Source: Bacteroidota bacterium (GTDB lineage: Bacteria; Bacteroidota; Bacteroidia; Chitinophagales; JADIYW01). Taken from it: 41,595 nucleotides of DNA. Each line of letters opens with the position of its first letter. Within the stretch, counting starts at the first letter, position 1. The position numbers were made by a program, and so were the translations under genes. The notes beneath the pieces are model-generated. The model was not told the DNA's origin. It searched no databases and saw only the letters and a program-made list of their open reading frames with translations. Location of the stretch: NCBI GenBank assembly GCA_020436225.1, contig JAGQYE010000058.1:1-41595 (forward strand), given 5' to 3'. Below are positions 7,240 to 16,272 of this stretch, one piece after another.

Positions 7240-7248
7240 CTCTCCATT

Positions 7249-7878
7249 ATGACATCATCATTGCAAATTAAAGACTGTTGTATTCCTGACAATATATTTG
7301 AAAAGGCAAGGCACTTGTTTTTTCAACTTGGAGTACGTAACACGACAATGGATGATTTGGCAAAAGAACTCGGCATTTCGAAGAAAACACTATATCAACA
7401 AATAAAAAACAAAGCAGATTTAATTAAGTTTTGTGTGAAATATGAACTACAAAAAGATGTCGATTTAATAGAAACAATTTCAGAAAATACGGAAAATGCA
7501 ATAGAAGAATTATTAATTATTGCAGAACACATAAATGAAAAATTACAGCATTTTAATCCAGTAATGATGCGCGAATTAAGTAAGTTCTATCCGGAAAGTA
7601 ATGAATTAATAGAACAACATTTAGAGAATTTCGCAAAGAATAATATCCGTAATAATTTAAAGAAAGGTATTAAACAAGGATTATATAGACCGGACATTAA
7701 TATTGAAATGACAATATTCATTCAACAGCACTTAACTTTTTTGCCATTAAATGACAAACAAGAAATGGGATTAAATCCTTCTCAAATCTATCAAGAAATT
7801 ATTCGCTATAATTTATATGCTATTGCCACACCTAAAGGAATCAGCTTATTTGAAAAACTCAGAAATAAAAAAAATTAA
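7249..7878 (+). CDS. TetR family regulator of the efflux operon
   Basis: A 209-residue repressor of the TetR family. The N-terminal helix-turn-helix is IFEKARHLFFQLGVRNTTMDDLAKELGISKKTLYQQIKNKADL in outline (about residues 15-60), and the rest is an all-helical ligand-binding domain with no recognisable ligand signature. The ATG at 7249 is chosen because it follows the -7 element; a TTG 12 bases upstream overlaps that element. It is the first gene of tetR-tolC-MFP-RND, seven bases before the tolC start, an arrangement common for autoregulated efflux operons in Bacteroidota. It likely senses a toxic compound exported by the pump. Confidence 0.93.
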   Translation: MTSSLQIKDCCIPDNIFEKARHLFFQLGVRNTTMDDLAKELGISKKTLYQQIKNKADLIKFCVKYELQKDVDLIETISENTENAIEELLIIAEHINEKLQHFNPVMMRELSKFYPESNELIEQHLENFAKNNIRNNLKKGIKQGLYRPDINIEMTIFIQQHLTFLPLNDKQEMGLNPSQIYQEIIRYNLYAIATPKGISLFEKLRNKKN

Positions 7879-7885
7879 ATTTTAT

Positions 7886-9226
7886 ATGAAAATTCGTCTA
7901 GCTTTATTATTAATATTGTTCGCTCCTATTTTTTCTGTTTCGGCACAAGAAATATTTTCGTTACATCAATGCGTGGAATATGCTTTAAATAGTCACAGAA
8001 GCATCAAGGTTGCCGACAACGATGTGCAAGTTGCTTATGCACGAAAGAAAGAAGGGCAATCTGCCTATATGCCTCAAATAAATGGTTTAGTTCAATGGGA
8101 TTATAATATACAATTGCAAGAATCAGCGTTGCCGGATGAATTTATTCAGTTAGGGCAAGCATTAGGTCAGTCCTTCCCTAATACTGTAGCTTTCGGCAAT
8201 CATTTTTCTACAATTATGGGTTTGCAACTCGACCAATTCTTGTATAATAAATCTTATATAGATGGCATAAAAGCTATAAAACCTAGTTATGAATTAGCAG
8301 AGTTGAAAAAAGTAAAAACGGAAGAAGATGTAATTTATAACACGGTTGCAGCCTATTATCAAATTTTATTGGTCAATGAACAAGAGAAATTATTACTAAT
8401 AAATGAAACTCGATTAAATAAAATTTTACCAATTGTAGAACTACAATATAATAAAGGTGTAGTAAAACAAATTGATGTGGACAAAGTAAAAATTAACTTA
8501 AACAACATCAAAGCACAAAAAGAAATTTTGAACACGAATAAAAAATTATCACTTGACAACTTGAAATACAATATGGGCATGCCTTTAGATACTGACATTT
8601 CCATTGACACAACTTACTCTAAAGAAATTGAACAAGATTATACTTTTTCAGATACAGCCAATGTAAAAAATAAAATTGAACTCCGAATTTTAAGAAAAAA
8701 TCTTCAATTGCAAACTGTATTACATAAAAGAACAGGTTCAAGTTATTATCCTATTCTTTCATTTTATGCTAAATATGCCGGACAAACTTTGGGTAATAAA
8801 TTTGCTGAATCCTTTAAACAATGGTCGCCTATAGCAGCTATTGGATTAAAATTACAAGTGCCCATTTTTGATGGATTAAGAACAGCAAGTGCCTTAAAAC
8901 AATCCACATTAAATATTAATACATTGAAAGAAAATATTGAAATGACCAAAAATGGTTTAGACTTTCAACTAAAAAATGCCTCCACAAAATATAGCAACGC
9001 CATAGCCACCATCGACATTAATAAAACCAATATGGAATTAGCGAAACAGGTGTTAGATGTCGTTACAACACAATATCAAAAAGGAATTATTACGTATACG
9101 GAATGGTTAGCGTCTCAATCATCTTATCAAGAAGCTGAAGCAAATTATATTCATTCATTCGTGGATTTATTAAATGCTAAATTAGAAATTGATAAAGCAA
9201 ACGGAAGCTTGGATAAATACAAATAA
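7886..9226 (+). CDS. TolC-like outer-membrane efflux protein
   Basis: The outer-membrane channel of the tripartite pump, 446 residues. The signal peptide MKIRLALLLILFAPIFSVSAQ is clear, followed by FSLHQCVEYALNSHRSIKVADNDVQVA, the usual start of the TolC/OEP repeat, and long helical segments with a second repeat beginning near IELRILRKNLQLQ. The end LLNAKLEIDKANGSL is also family-typical. The start is set at 7886, directly before the signal peptide; the open frame extends 69 bases upstream into tetR but that stretch is not family-like. It lies seven bases after tetR and 45 bases before the membrane-fusion gene. Confidence 0.94.
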   Translation: MKIRLALLLILFAPIFSVSAQEIFSLHQCVEYALNSHRSIKVADNDVQVAYARKKEGQSAYMPQINGLVQWDYNIQLQESALPDEFIQLGQALGQSFPNTVAFGNHFSTIMGLQLDQFLYNKSYIDGIKAIKPSYELAELKKVKTEEDVIYNTVAAYYQILLVNEQEKLLLINETRLNKILPIVELQYNKGVVKQIDVDKVKINLNNIKAQKEILNTNKKLSLDNLKYNMGMPLDTDISIDTTYSKEIEQDYTFSDTANVKNKIELRILRKNLQLQTVLHKRTGSSYYPILSFYAKYAGQTLGNKFAESFKQWSPIAAIGLKLQVPIFDGLRTASALKQSTLNINTLKENIEMTKNGLDFQLKNASTKYSNAIATIDINKTNMELAKQVLDVVTTQYQKGIITYTEWLASQSSYQEAEANYIHSFVDLLNAKLEIDKANGSLDKYK

Positions 9227-9271
9227 TAAAGAAAATAATTACATCTCAACTTAAAAAAGAAAATTAAGCAA

Positions 9272-10330
9272 ATGAAAAATAAAATTATTATAGGAATTAT
9301 CGCATTATTATTGATTGGCGGAATGGTGTATAAGCTATCTCAAAACAAAAAAATTATTGACAAAAATGCAACTCCGGTGGACAGAAGCAATGTACCTGTT
9401 GCTGTTACTACTTCTGAGGCAACTTACTATCCTGTAAGTGATGATTATGTGCTTCCAGCTATTTTAGATGTGAATAAAACCGGTGTAATTACGGCTACTC
9501 AACCCGGAAAATTAGCTAGTTTTAATATAGAAATCGGGCAGCATGTTACTAAAGGACAATTAGTAGGAAAAATAGATTCTAAACAAAGAGAAATTGGTGT
9601 GCTTTCTACAGAAGCAACCATTAATAAATTAAACGACGACATTCAAAGAACTAAAGATTTGATTGCCGGAGATGCTGCTCCTGCAAACACAATAAACGAC
9701 TTAGAATACAATTTAAAAACAGCGGAAATACAAAAGCAAAATTACTTACAACAAATTGCAGATAACAATATTTACGCACCAATTAGTGGCACTATCGTTC
9801 AGAAAAATACGAATGCCGGTGAGTTTGCCAATCCGGGAACACCTTTAGCCAACATTATGGATGTTTCAGTTTTAAAAGCCATCGTTTATGTAAGCGAAAA
9901 TAATGTTTATGCATTGCACACAGGTCAATCTGCGCAAATAACATCCAGCATTTTTCCAGATAAAATCACAAAAGGAACAATCAATTACGTAGCACCAAAA
10001 GGCGATGAAAATCACAACTATAAAGTTGAAGTATTAATTCCAAATGATGGATACAAAGCCGGTACTTATGTCAACGTAAAATTCAGTTTTAAAAAGCCTG
10101 CTGATGCACTTCAAATTCCAAAAATTGCTTTAGTGGAAGGTGTCAAAAACCCGTATGTGTATGTTGTCAATGGAAATACCATCAGCATAAGAAAAATTGA
10201 AGTTGGCGAAGAAGAAGGTCAAAATATTATTGTACGAAGCGGATTAAAAGAAGGCGAAATCGTAGTTACAACCGGACAAATCAACTTAACTGAAAATAGT
10301 AAAATACAAATTATTAACACAAAGAATTAA
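9272..10330 (+). CDS. RND efflux membrane-fusion (periplasmic adaptor) protein
   Basis: The HlyD/AcrA-type adaptor that links the inner-membrane pump to the TolC channel, 352 residues. An N-terminal hydrophobic anchor (residues about 3-20, IIIGIIALLLIGGMVY) is not followed by a lipobox Cys, so it should be a membrane-anchored rather than lipidated form. The biotinyl-lipoyl halves are GKLASFNIEIGQHVTKGQLVGKI and NNIYAPISGTIVQKN, separated by a short helical hairpin; beta-barrel and membrane-proximal domains follow, ending in GLKEGEIVVTTGQINL. It lies between tolC and the RND transporter, with an unusually long 142-base gap before the latter. Confidence 0.94.
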   Translation: MKNKIIIGIIALLLIGGMVYKLSQNKKIIDKNATPVDRSNVPVAVTTSEATYYPVSDDYVLPAILDVNKTGVITATQPGKLASFNIEIGQHVTKGQLVGKIDSKQREIGVLSTEATINKLNDDIQRTKDLIAGDAAPANTINDLEYNLKTAEIQKQNYLQQIADNNIYAPISGTIVQKNTNAGEFANPGTPLANIMDVSVLKAIVYVSENNVYALHTGQSAQITSSIFPDKITKGTINYVAPKGDENHNYKVEVLIPNDGYKAGTYVNVKFSFKKPADALQIPKIALVEGVKNPYVYVVNGNTISIRKIEVGEEEGQNIIVRSGLKEGEIVVTTGQINLTENSKIQIINTKN

Positions 10331-10336
10331 TTTTTC

Positions 10337-10442
10337 TTAACCACATAGAAATAGAGATTTTGGAAAATGAATTAACACAAACAATGGTAAATGATATATA
10401 AAAGATTACCTAAAAACTAAGTCTGTGAATCTATGTTGTTAA
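10337..10442. repeat. Long-range inverted repeat inside the efflux operon
   Basis: TTAACCACATAGA (10337-10349) is matched in inverted orientation by TCTATGTTGTTAA (10430-10442), 12 of 13 positions. The pair bounds a 106-base non-coding segment that fills most of the 142-base spacer. The rest of the spacer is AT-rich with no gene. The form (terminal inverted repeats, no coding capacity, intergenic) resembles a miniature dispersed element. Confidence 0.5.
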
Positions 10443-10472
10443 ATATTAAAAACTAAAATTTAAAACTAAAAT

Positions 10473-13400
10473 ATGTCTATTACCGAAATTGCCATAAAAA
10501 GACCGTTGCTCATTTGTGTTGTTTTTCTAACCTTAATTATCTTTGGTTTCTTTGGCTATAGCTTGCTCAACTATAATTTGCTTCCAAAATTTGAAGCACC
10601 AATTATTTCTATACAAACCATTTACAAAGGTGCTTCTTCAGAAGAAGTTCAAAGTAACGTAACGAAAAAAATTGAAGATGCCGTTTCTTCTTTAGAAGGT
10701 GTAGATGTTGTTTCTTCTTCTTCAAGAGAAAATATTTCAGTTGTTATTGTTCAATTAAAACAAAACGCTGATGTTACCAATGCACAATCGGATGCCGAAC
10801 GAAAAATCAACCAAATAAAAAATGATTTACCCGAAAATGTGGACGACCCTGTAATTACAAAATTTAGTTCCAGCGAAATTCCCGTTTTGCGTTTAACTGC
10901 TTTTGCCAACATTGGCGCAACAGAACTTTATGATTTAGTTGATTTAAAAATAAAGCCTATCCTTTCCAATATTGAAGGTGTTGGTATGGTACGTTTAATT
11001 GGTGGTTCTCAACGCGAAATCGAAGTAAAATTAGACAACGATAAAATTCAAGCATATAATCTTTCTACAGCTCAAGTAGCACAAGTTGTAGCAATGAGCA
11101 ATATGTCTTATCCGGCAGGAAATATTGAAAATAACAAAAGTAGATTTACTATCCGTTTAGATGAAAAATTCCAAACTGTAGATGACTTGCGCAATTTAAT
11201 TATTCGAGAAAATAAAAACGGCAGTAAACTCAGATTAAAAGATGTTGCCAGCATTACGGATGCAACGGCTACACCTTCTTCTATCAACCGCATTAATGGA
11301 AAAGTAGGTTTAGGTATTGAAATTTCTAAACAGACTGATGCCAATGCTGTTGAAGTCAGCAATTTAGTAAAAGCAAAATTAGATACACTTGTAAATCAAT
11401 ATGCATCTAAAGGATTTCAATATACAGTTGCTATCGACCAATCTACTTATACAATGGAAGCAGCAACGGCAGTAACACACGATTTGTTCCTCGCTGTACT
11501 TATCGTTGCATTTGTGATGTTGATATTCTTGCATAGTTTCAGAAGTTCCATGTTTGTTTTAGTAGCATTACCTTCCGCTATGATTCCAACATTTATGTTG
11601 ATGTATTTATTGGGATTCTCGCTCAACCTAATGACCTTGCTCGCTTTATCACTCGTAGTTGGTATTTTGGTAGATGATAGTATCGTGGTATTGGAAAATA
11701 TTTTCCGACACATGGAAATGGGAAAAGATAAAGTAACTGCAGCATTAGATGGTCGAAGTGAAATCGGATTCACGGCGCTTTCAATTACCTTAGTGGACGT
11801 CGTAGTGTTTGTTCCCTTATCATTAGCAGGCGGACTTATAGGAAATATTCTTCGTGAGTTTGCCTTAGTAGTCGTGTTCTCTACGTTAATGAGTTTATTT
11901 GTTTCTTTCACATTAACACCATTGTTAGCATCACGTTGGGGTAAATTGGAAGTCTTCCATAAAGATTCACTTTGGGGCAGAATAAATCTTTGGATTGAAG
12001 AACAAATAGAGAAATTAATAGAAGTTTATGGTAAGGCTTTAAAGTGGGTTATCGGACACAAATTAATTTTATTAGCCTTAGTACTTTCACTTTTTGGTGG
12101 CATTGGCTTCTTAGGAATGTCAGGATTTATTGGTAGTTCATTTGCCGGAAGTGGCGACAGAGGCGAGTTTTATTTAGTAATGGAGTTAGAACCGCAAGCT
12201 ACTTTACAACAAACCAACAAAATTGCTTCTCAAGTAGAAAAAATTGTGTTAGAATATCCTGAAGTAACCAAAGTATTTACCAATGTTGGTGCTATTGCTA
12301 CACAAATGGGTGGCTACATCGATGCACCTAACCAAGCAGACATGACGGTTTCATTAGTCAATAAATTAGATAGAACTCGTTCAACCGATGAAATCATCGG
12401 CTTAATACGTCAGCGTTTAGATAGTATTCCGGGCATCAGCTTCTCCATCAAACCGGCAAGTATTACAGGAGGAAATCAACCGCAAATACAATTAGTTATC
12501 ATGGGTTCTGATTTAGATGAAGTTTGGAAATATGCCAGAAAAGTACACGATATTATCAAGAAAACTCCGGGAACTGATTATGTAGAATACAGCACCAAAT
12601 CTTCTAAAACAGAAATTCAAATTGCTTTAGATAGAGAAAAAATTGCTCGAATGGGATTAAACATCCAAAGTGTGGGTTATGCTATCCAATTAGCATTTAG
12701 AGGCAACGATGATTCTAAGTTTAAAGAAAATGGAGAAGAATATGCTATTAATATTCTATATAATAAGGTGGACAGAAAAAGCATTACAGATGTGGCTAAT
12801 ACATCCATACAAACTCCAAATGGAGGCATCGTTCGCTTAGGTGATATCGCCACCATAAAAGAAGTACAAGGTCAATCTGTCTTGGAACGATACAATCGTT
12901 TAAATTCAGTCCAAGTTTTATCGTCTGCAGTGGGACGACCAACAGGAACTGTAACAGCCGACATCAAAGAACAAATCGACAAAGCCGGTTTTCCTTCTAC
13001 AATAAAAATTGATTATTTGGGAGAACAAAAAAACCAAGGCGATTCATTCGGCAGTTTAGGAATTGCCATGGGTTTAGGTTTATTGTTAGTTTATTTAATT
13101 ATGGTGGCTTTATACGAAAGTACTCTTTATCCTTTCGTAGTATTATTCTCTATTCCGGTTGCCTTAATCGGTGCAGTTTTAGCTTTAGCGTTAACGCAAG
13201 AAAGTTTAAGTATTTTCGGTATCATCGGCTTTATTATGTTGATGGGTTTAGTAGCTAAAAATGGTATTTTATTGGTGGACTTCACCAACCAATTAAAAGC
13301 ACAAGGTTTACAATTAAAAGAAGCTTTAGTAGAAGCAGGAAAAGAACGTTTACGTCCAATTTTAATGACAACAGTTGCCATGATTTTCGGTATGCTTCCG

Positions 13401-13568
13401 ATTGCCTTATCTAACGGTCCGGGTTCAGAGTTTAAACGTTCAATGGCTTGGGTAATTATTGGTGGTTTAACCAGCTCACTTTTATTAACGTTGTTCGTTG
13501 TTCCAAGTGTTTATTATGTTGTAGATAGAATTAAAGAAAAAATAAGCGGGAAGCAATCCAAAAAATAA
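10473..13568 (+). CDS. RND multidrug efflux transporter (AcrB/HAE1 type)
   Basis: The inner-membrane proton-driven pump, 1031 residues, normal for the HAE1 family. It begins MSITEIAIKRPLLICVVFLT with TM1, has two large periplasmic loops, and the TM4 proton-relay pair Asp401-Asp402 in GILVDDSIVVLENIFRH. The TM10 motif GLVAKNGILLVDF supplies the matching Lys, and GxERLRPILMTT follows in the C-terminal half. The presence of both acidic residues and Lys marks a drug/small-molecule exporter rather than a CzcA metal pump. The substrate is not known. It ends the tetR-tolC-MFP-RND operon; the terminator hairpin overlaps its stop codon. Confidence 0.96.
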   Translation: MSITEIAIKRPLLICVVFLTLIIFGFFGYSLLNYNLLPKFEAPIISIQTIYKGASSEEVQSNVTKKIEDAVSSLEGVDVVSSSSRENISVVIVQLKQNADVTNAQSDAERKINQIKNDLPENVDDPVITKFSSSEIPVLRLTAFANIGATELYDLVDLKIKPILSNIEGVGMVRLIGGSQREIEVKLDNDKIQAYNLSTAQVAQVVAMSNMSYPAGNIENNKSRFTIRLDEKFQTVDDLRNLIIRENKNGSKLRLKDVASITDATATPSSINRINGKVGLGIEISKQTDANAVEVSNLVKAKLDTLVNQYASKGFQYTVAIDQSTYTMEAATAVTHDLFLAVLIVAFVMLIFLHSFRSSMFVLVALPSAMIPTFMLMYLLGFSLNLMTLLALSLVVGILVDDSIVVLENIFRHMEMGKDKVTAALDGRSEIGFTALSITLVDVVVFVPLSLAGGLIGNILREFALVVVFSTLMSLFVSFTLTPLLASRWGKLEVFHKDSLWGRINLWIEEQIEKLIEVYGKALKWVIGHKLILLALVLSLFGGIGFLGMSGFIGSSFAGSGDRGEFYLVMELEPQATLQQTNKIASQVEKIVLEYPEVTKVFTNVGAIATQMGGYIDAPNQADMTVSLVNKLDRTRSTDEIIGLIRQRLDSIPGISFSIKPASITGGNQPQIQLVIMGSDLDEVWKYARKVHDIIKKTPGTDYVEYSTKSSKTEIQIALDREKIARMGLNIQSVGYAIQLAFRGNDDSKFKENGEEYAINILYNKVDRKSITDVANTSIQTPNGGIVRLGDIATIKEVQGQSVLERYNRLNSVQVLSSAVGRPTGTVTADIKEQIDKAGFPSTIKIDYLGEQKNQGDSFGSLGIAMGLGLLLVYLIMVALYESTLYPFVVLFSIPVALIGAVLALALTQESLSIFGIIGFIMLMGLVAKNGILLVDFTNQLKAQGLQLKEALVEAGKERLRPILMTTVAMIFGMLPIALSNGPGSEFKRSMAWVIIGGLTSSLLLTLFVVPSVYYVVDRIKEKISGKQSKK

Positions 13569-13583
13569 TGGATTGCTTTTCTT
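13551..13583 (+). terminator. Terminator overlapping the RND stop codon
   Basis: AAGCAATCC (13551-13559) pairs with GGATTGCTT (13570-13578), a 9-base-pair stem followed by TTCTTT. The TAA stop (13566-13568) lies in the loop, so the last codons of the gene form the left arm. Confidence 0.75.
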
Positions 13584-13590
13584 TAAATTT

Positions 13591-14424
13591 TTATTTTAAA
13601 ATTTCTACTTCAAAGACGAGCACAGAATTTGAAGGAATCGCACCAACCGACCTATCACCATAAGCCAATCTACTTGGAATAATTAATGTGCCTTTATCGC
13701 CGATTCTAAAATGCTGAATTCCGATATCTAAGCCATCAATTACTTGCTTAGCTCCTACTGTAAACTGAAGTGGTGTTTTTCTTTCATGCGAATTATCAAA
13801 AACTAAATTATTGAGCAAATAACCTTTATAATGGATTTTTATTAGCATACCTTTTTTAATAGAATCACCATTTTCTGTATTATTAATGGCATACCAAATG
13901 CCACTCGAATCAACGACAAAATTTTTTAAAAGATTTCGTTGAAGATAATTTTCCATTGCTGTAGAATCTAAAGCTTGTTGCGCTTGTGCTTGATTTATTT
14001 TTTCTGTTTCATAAGCTGATTTGGTTTTAAAATCAACTAAAGTCATTATAAAAGTATATTTCTTGTTTCTCCGATGAATACTACTATCCAACAAATGCGC
14101 AGGCACTTTGAGCTTTATTGAATCTCCTTTTCCTAACAAAGAAAAAAATTGGATAACATCATTTGCATTTGTAGATTGTTTAAATTCTAATTCAACGCCA
14201 GAAGTTGTTTCAAAAATATTAGTATTAAAAATTTCTTTATTTTCATCAGAATATTTGCGCAAATGCATCCAAATTCTATCGCCATAAATTGGCTTTGCTT
14301 TTGATGTATCAAGAGAAAAAAGTTGATAAGAAATGCCGTTTGAAGTGTGTATCCATTTCTGTTTATGACAAGCAAATACAGGCAACAAAAAGAAAAATAA
14401 TATTCCAAAAATAAAGAAGCGCAT
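13591..14424 (-). CDS. FKBP-type peptidyl-prolyl isomerase lipoprotein, two FKBP-like domains
   Basis: A 277-residue envelope protein. The N-terminus MRFFIFGILFFFLLPVFAC ends in a lipobox-like VFAC, so it is probably a lipoprotein. The C-terminal half (from about 185) is a good FKBP domain: IKIHYKGYLLNNLVFDNS, VIDGLDIGIQHFRIGDKGTLIIPSRLAYG and IPSNSVLVFEVEIL; the active-site Trp of VIxGW is Leu here. The N-terminal half (about 30-130: YGDRIWMHLRKYSDENKEIF ... LLGKGDSIKLKVPAHLL) resembles a degenerate first FKBP unit. This layout recalls GldI-type lipoproteins of gliding Bacteroidota, but I do not claim orthology. It is transcribed away from the phosphatase at 14508. Confidence 0.85.
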   Translation of the reverse strand: MRFFIFGILFFFLLPVFACHKQKWIHTSNGISYQLFSLDTSKAKPIYGDRIWMHLRKYSDENKEIFNTNIFETTSGVELEFKQSTNANDVIQFFSLLGKGDSIKLKVPAHLLDSSIHRRNKKYTFIMTLVDFKTKSAYETEKINQAQAQQALDSTAMENYLQRNLLKNFVVDSSGIWYAINNTENGDSIKKGMLIKIHYKGYLLNNLVFDNSHERKTPLQFTVGAKQVIDGLDIGIQHFRIGDKGTLIIPSRLAYGDRSVGAIPSNSVLVFEVEILK

Positions 14425-14507
14425 TTTGTGTTGTAAGATAAAACATTCATTTTTGTAAAGAAATACTTCCGCAATTTTAATAAGGTAATTAACTCAAAAA
14501 AAATAGC

Positions 14508-14960
14508 ATGAAAATATTGATGGTTTGCTTGGGAAATATTTGTCGCTCACCTTTAGCAGAAGGAATTTTGCGACATAAATGTGCACAAAAAAAATTAGAT
14601 TGGTATATCGACAGTGCCGGCACCGGAAAATGGCATTTAGGTGCTGCGCCGGATAAGCGTTCTATTCAAGTTGCATCTAAACACGGCATCGATATTTCGG
14701 GATTGCGCGCAAGAAGTGTACATAGCTCCGACTACGAGGAATTTGATATTATTTTTGCCATGGACAAATCCAACTATAAAGATTTAATGAGTTGGGCGTT
14801 GGATAAAGAAGAAGAAAACAAAGTAAAAATGATTCTCAACGAAGTTTATCCCAACGAAGATAAAAGTGTTCCGGATCCATATTTTAACGATGATGGTTTC
14901 CAAAATGTCTATGAAATGCTGGATAAAGCCTGCGATAAAATCATAGAAAAATATGCTTAA
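14508..14960 (+). CDS. Low-molecular-weight protein tyrosine phosphatase
   Basis: A 150-residue cytoplasmic phosphatase that removes phosphate from tyrosine residues. The P-loop C7-LGNIC-R13-S is directly after the first strand (MKILMVCLGNICRSPLAE), and the general acid is Asp123 in VPDPYF near the C-terminus, giving the full catalytic set. Length and motif order match the LMW-PTP family (Wzb/YwlE type). In other bacteria such enzymes act on tyrosine kinases controlling exopolysaccharide export or on arginine phosphate; no kinase is seen here. Its last eight bases overlap the start of the secreted esterase gene, so translation of the two is likely coupled. Confidence 0.96.
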   Translation: MKILMVCLGNICRSPLAEGILRHKCAQKKLDWYIDSAGTGKWHLGAAPDKRSIQVASKHGIDISGLRARSVHSSDYEEFDIIFAMDKSNYKDLMSWALDKEEENKVKMILNEVYPNEDKSVPDPYFNDDGFQNVYEMLDKACDKIIEKYA

Positions 14961-16266
14961 TAAATCCAAGCATTTATTCATAGTTTGGCTTTGTCTTGTT
15001 GGAAGTCTGAACAACGTTTATGCCGGTTTTATTTCAACATTTACTTACGGTAACAACTTAACTTTCTACAATAAAAAAGAAGATTTAAAAGCCGACTTAT
15101 ACAAGCCTAATTTCTCAACTTCGTCTGCACCTTTAGTTATTCTTTATCATGGTGGCGGCTATGCTTCCGGCGACAAAAACATGAAAAGCATAAAAGATTT
15201 TGCAATGCTTTTTAATAACGCCAACATCTCTGCCGTAATTCCCGATTTCCGACAGGGTTGGTATGAATCTGAATCGAAAGGATTATGTGGAAGTGCAACG
15301 CCCGAAACATTTTTAGATGCTGCGCATCGCGCTTATCAAGATTGCAGAGCTTTAATTCGATTTTGCAAAGCAAATGCTTCTTTATTAGGCATCGACTCGA
15401 ATAAAATATTTTTGTTTGGCATTAGCTCCGGCGGTTTCTTGGTAATGCATTCATTATATATGAACGATAGCAGCGTTGACATAGAACGATTAGCGCGCTT
15501 AGGCAGTTTAGATAACCAAAGTAATAAGTTGACTAACTCCACTGATGTGGCCGGCATTATTAGTGTTGTCGGTGGTTTTTATGAAGCCAATCCAAGCATT
15601 ATAAAACCGTATCCATTGTTAATGTTTAATAATACTTGCGATGCTGCGGTTGACTTTAATAAAGGTTGGTTGGGCAATTGCAGCAATACGGCACGAACGT
15701 ATGGACCTGGCATTTTCACTTCCACATTAGAGTACTATCATCATCCATATAACTTACATGTTTTTTGTGGTTATAATCATGGATTTAATACACTTGCATT
15801 TCCCGAAGGTGGCGACGATCAAGCCGTAAATTATGTAATAAAAAAGTCGGTTGCTTTTATCCATCAAGTTGTAGAACATACTTTTCAAAATGGAAATTTC
15901 ACAGCATCTGATTCTATCACTTCTGTTCCGGTTTATGATTGTAAAAATTTTGAAACTTTTTATTGGTGTAAAGATGATAGCGCAACTATTGCCGATGAAA
16001 CTTTTTATGTTTCGCCTAATCCTATTAATTGTGGACTTCAACCGAAATTAAATATTCGACATTCAAAAAATGAAGTTTTGTATGTAGAAGTATTGAGCGA
16101 AATGGGCGAAATTATTTCCCGTCAAAAAATAAACTATGAAACTGCTCAAAATATTATTTTCCTAAACAATAACAATTTTCATATCGGCATTAATATTCTT
16201 TTAGTAAAAAATGCTGAAGGAAAAATTTTGTATCGCACCAAAGTGATGCGTTATTGCGCTTATTAG
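14953..16266 (+). CDS. Secreted alpha/beta-hydrolase (esterase-like) with T9SS-like C-terminal tail
   Basis: A 437-residue secreted carboxylesterase-like enzyme. The signal peptide is MLNKSKHLFIVWLCLVGSLN plus NVYA. The oxyanion motif HGGG is at 66-69, the nucleophile elbow GISSG at 156-160 with Ser158, and a late His occurs in CGYNHGFNT, consistent with the hormone-sensitive-lipase-like esterase group. From about residue 345 there is a roughly 90-residue tail with YVSPNP, then strands ending in NILLVKNAEGKILYRTKVMRY, in the style of type A sorting domains of the type IX secretion system, though it does not end in the usual VxK. The start ATG lies inside the phosphatase stop region (ATGCTTAA). 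It converges with the histidine kinase gene seven bases away. Confidence 0.85.
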   Translation: MLNKSKHLFIVWLCLVGSLNNVYAGFISTFTYGNNLTFYNKKEDLKADLYKPNFSTSSAPLVILYHGGGYASGDKNMKSIKDFAMLFNNANISAVIPDFRQGWYESESKGLCGSATPETFLDAAHRAYQDCRALIRFCKANASLLGIDSNKIFLFGISSGGFLVMHSLYMNDSSVDIERLARLGSLDNQSNKLTNSTDVAGIISVVGGFYEANPSIIKPYPLLMFNNTCDAAVDFNKGWLGNCSNTARTYGPGIFTSTLEYYHHPYNLHVFCGYNHGFNTLAFPEGGDDQAVNYVIKKSVAFIHQVVEHTFQNGNFTASDSITSVPVYDCKNFETFYWCKDDSATIADETFYVSPNPINCGLQPKLNIRHSKNEVLYVEVLSEMGEIISRQKINYETAQNIIFLNNNNFHIGINILLVKNAEGKILYRTKVMRYCAY

Positions 16267-16272
16267 AATTTC

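Noticed and set aside
11447-11911. 154-codon minus-strand open frame inside the RND transporter gene
   Set aside because: Fully inside a well-conserved gene, low complexity Thr/Asn/Ile composition, no family features.
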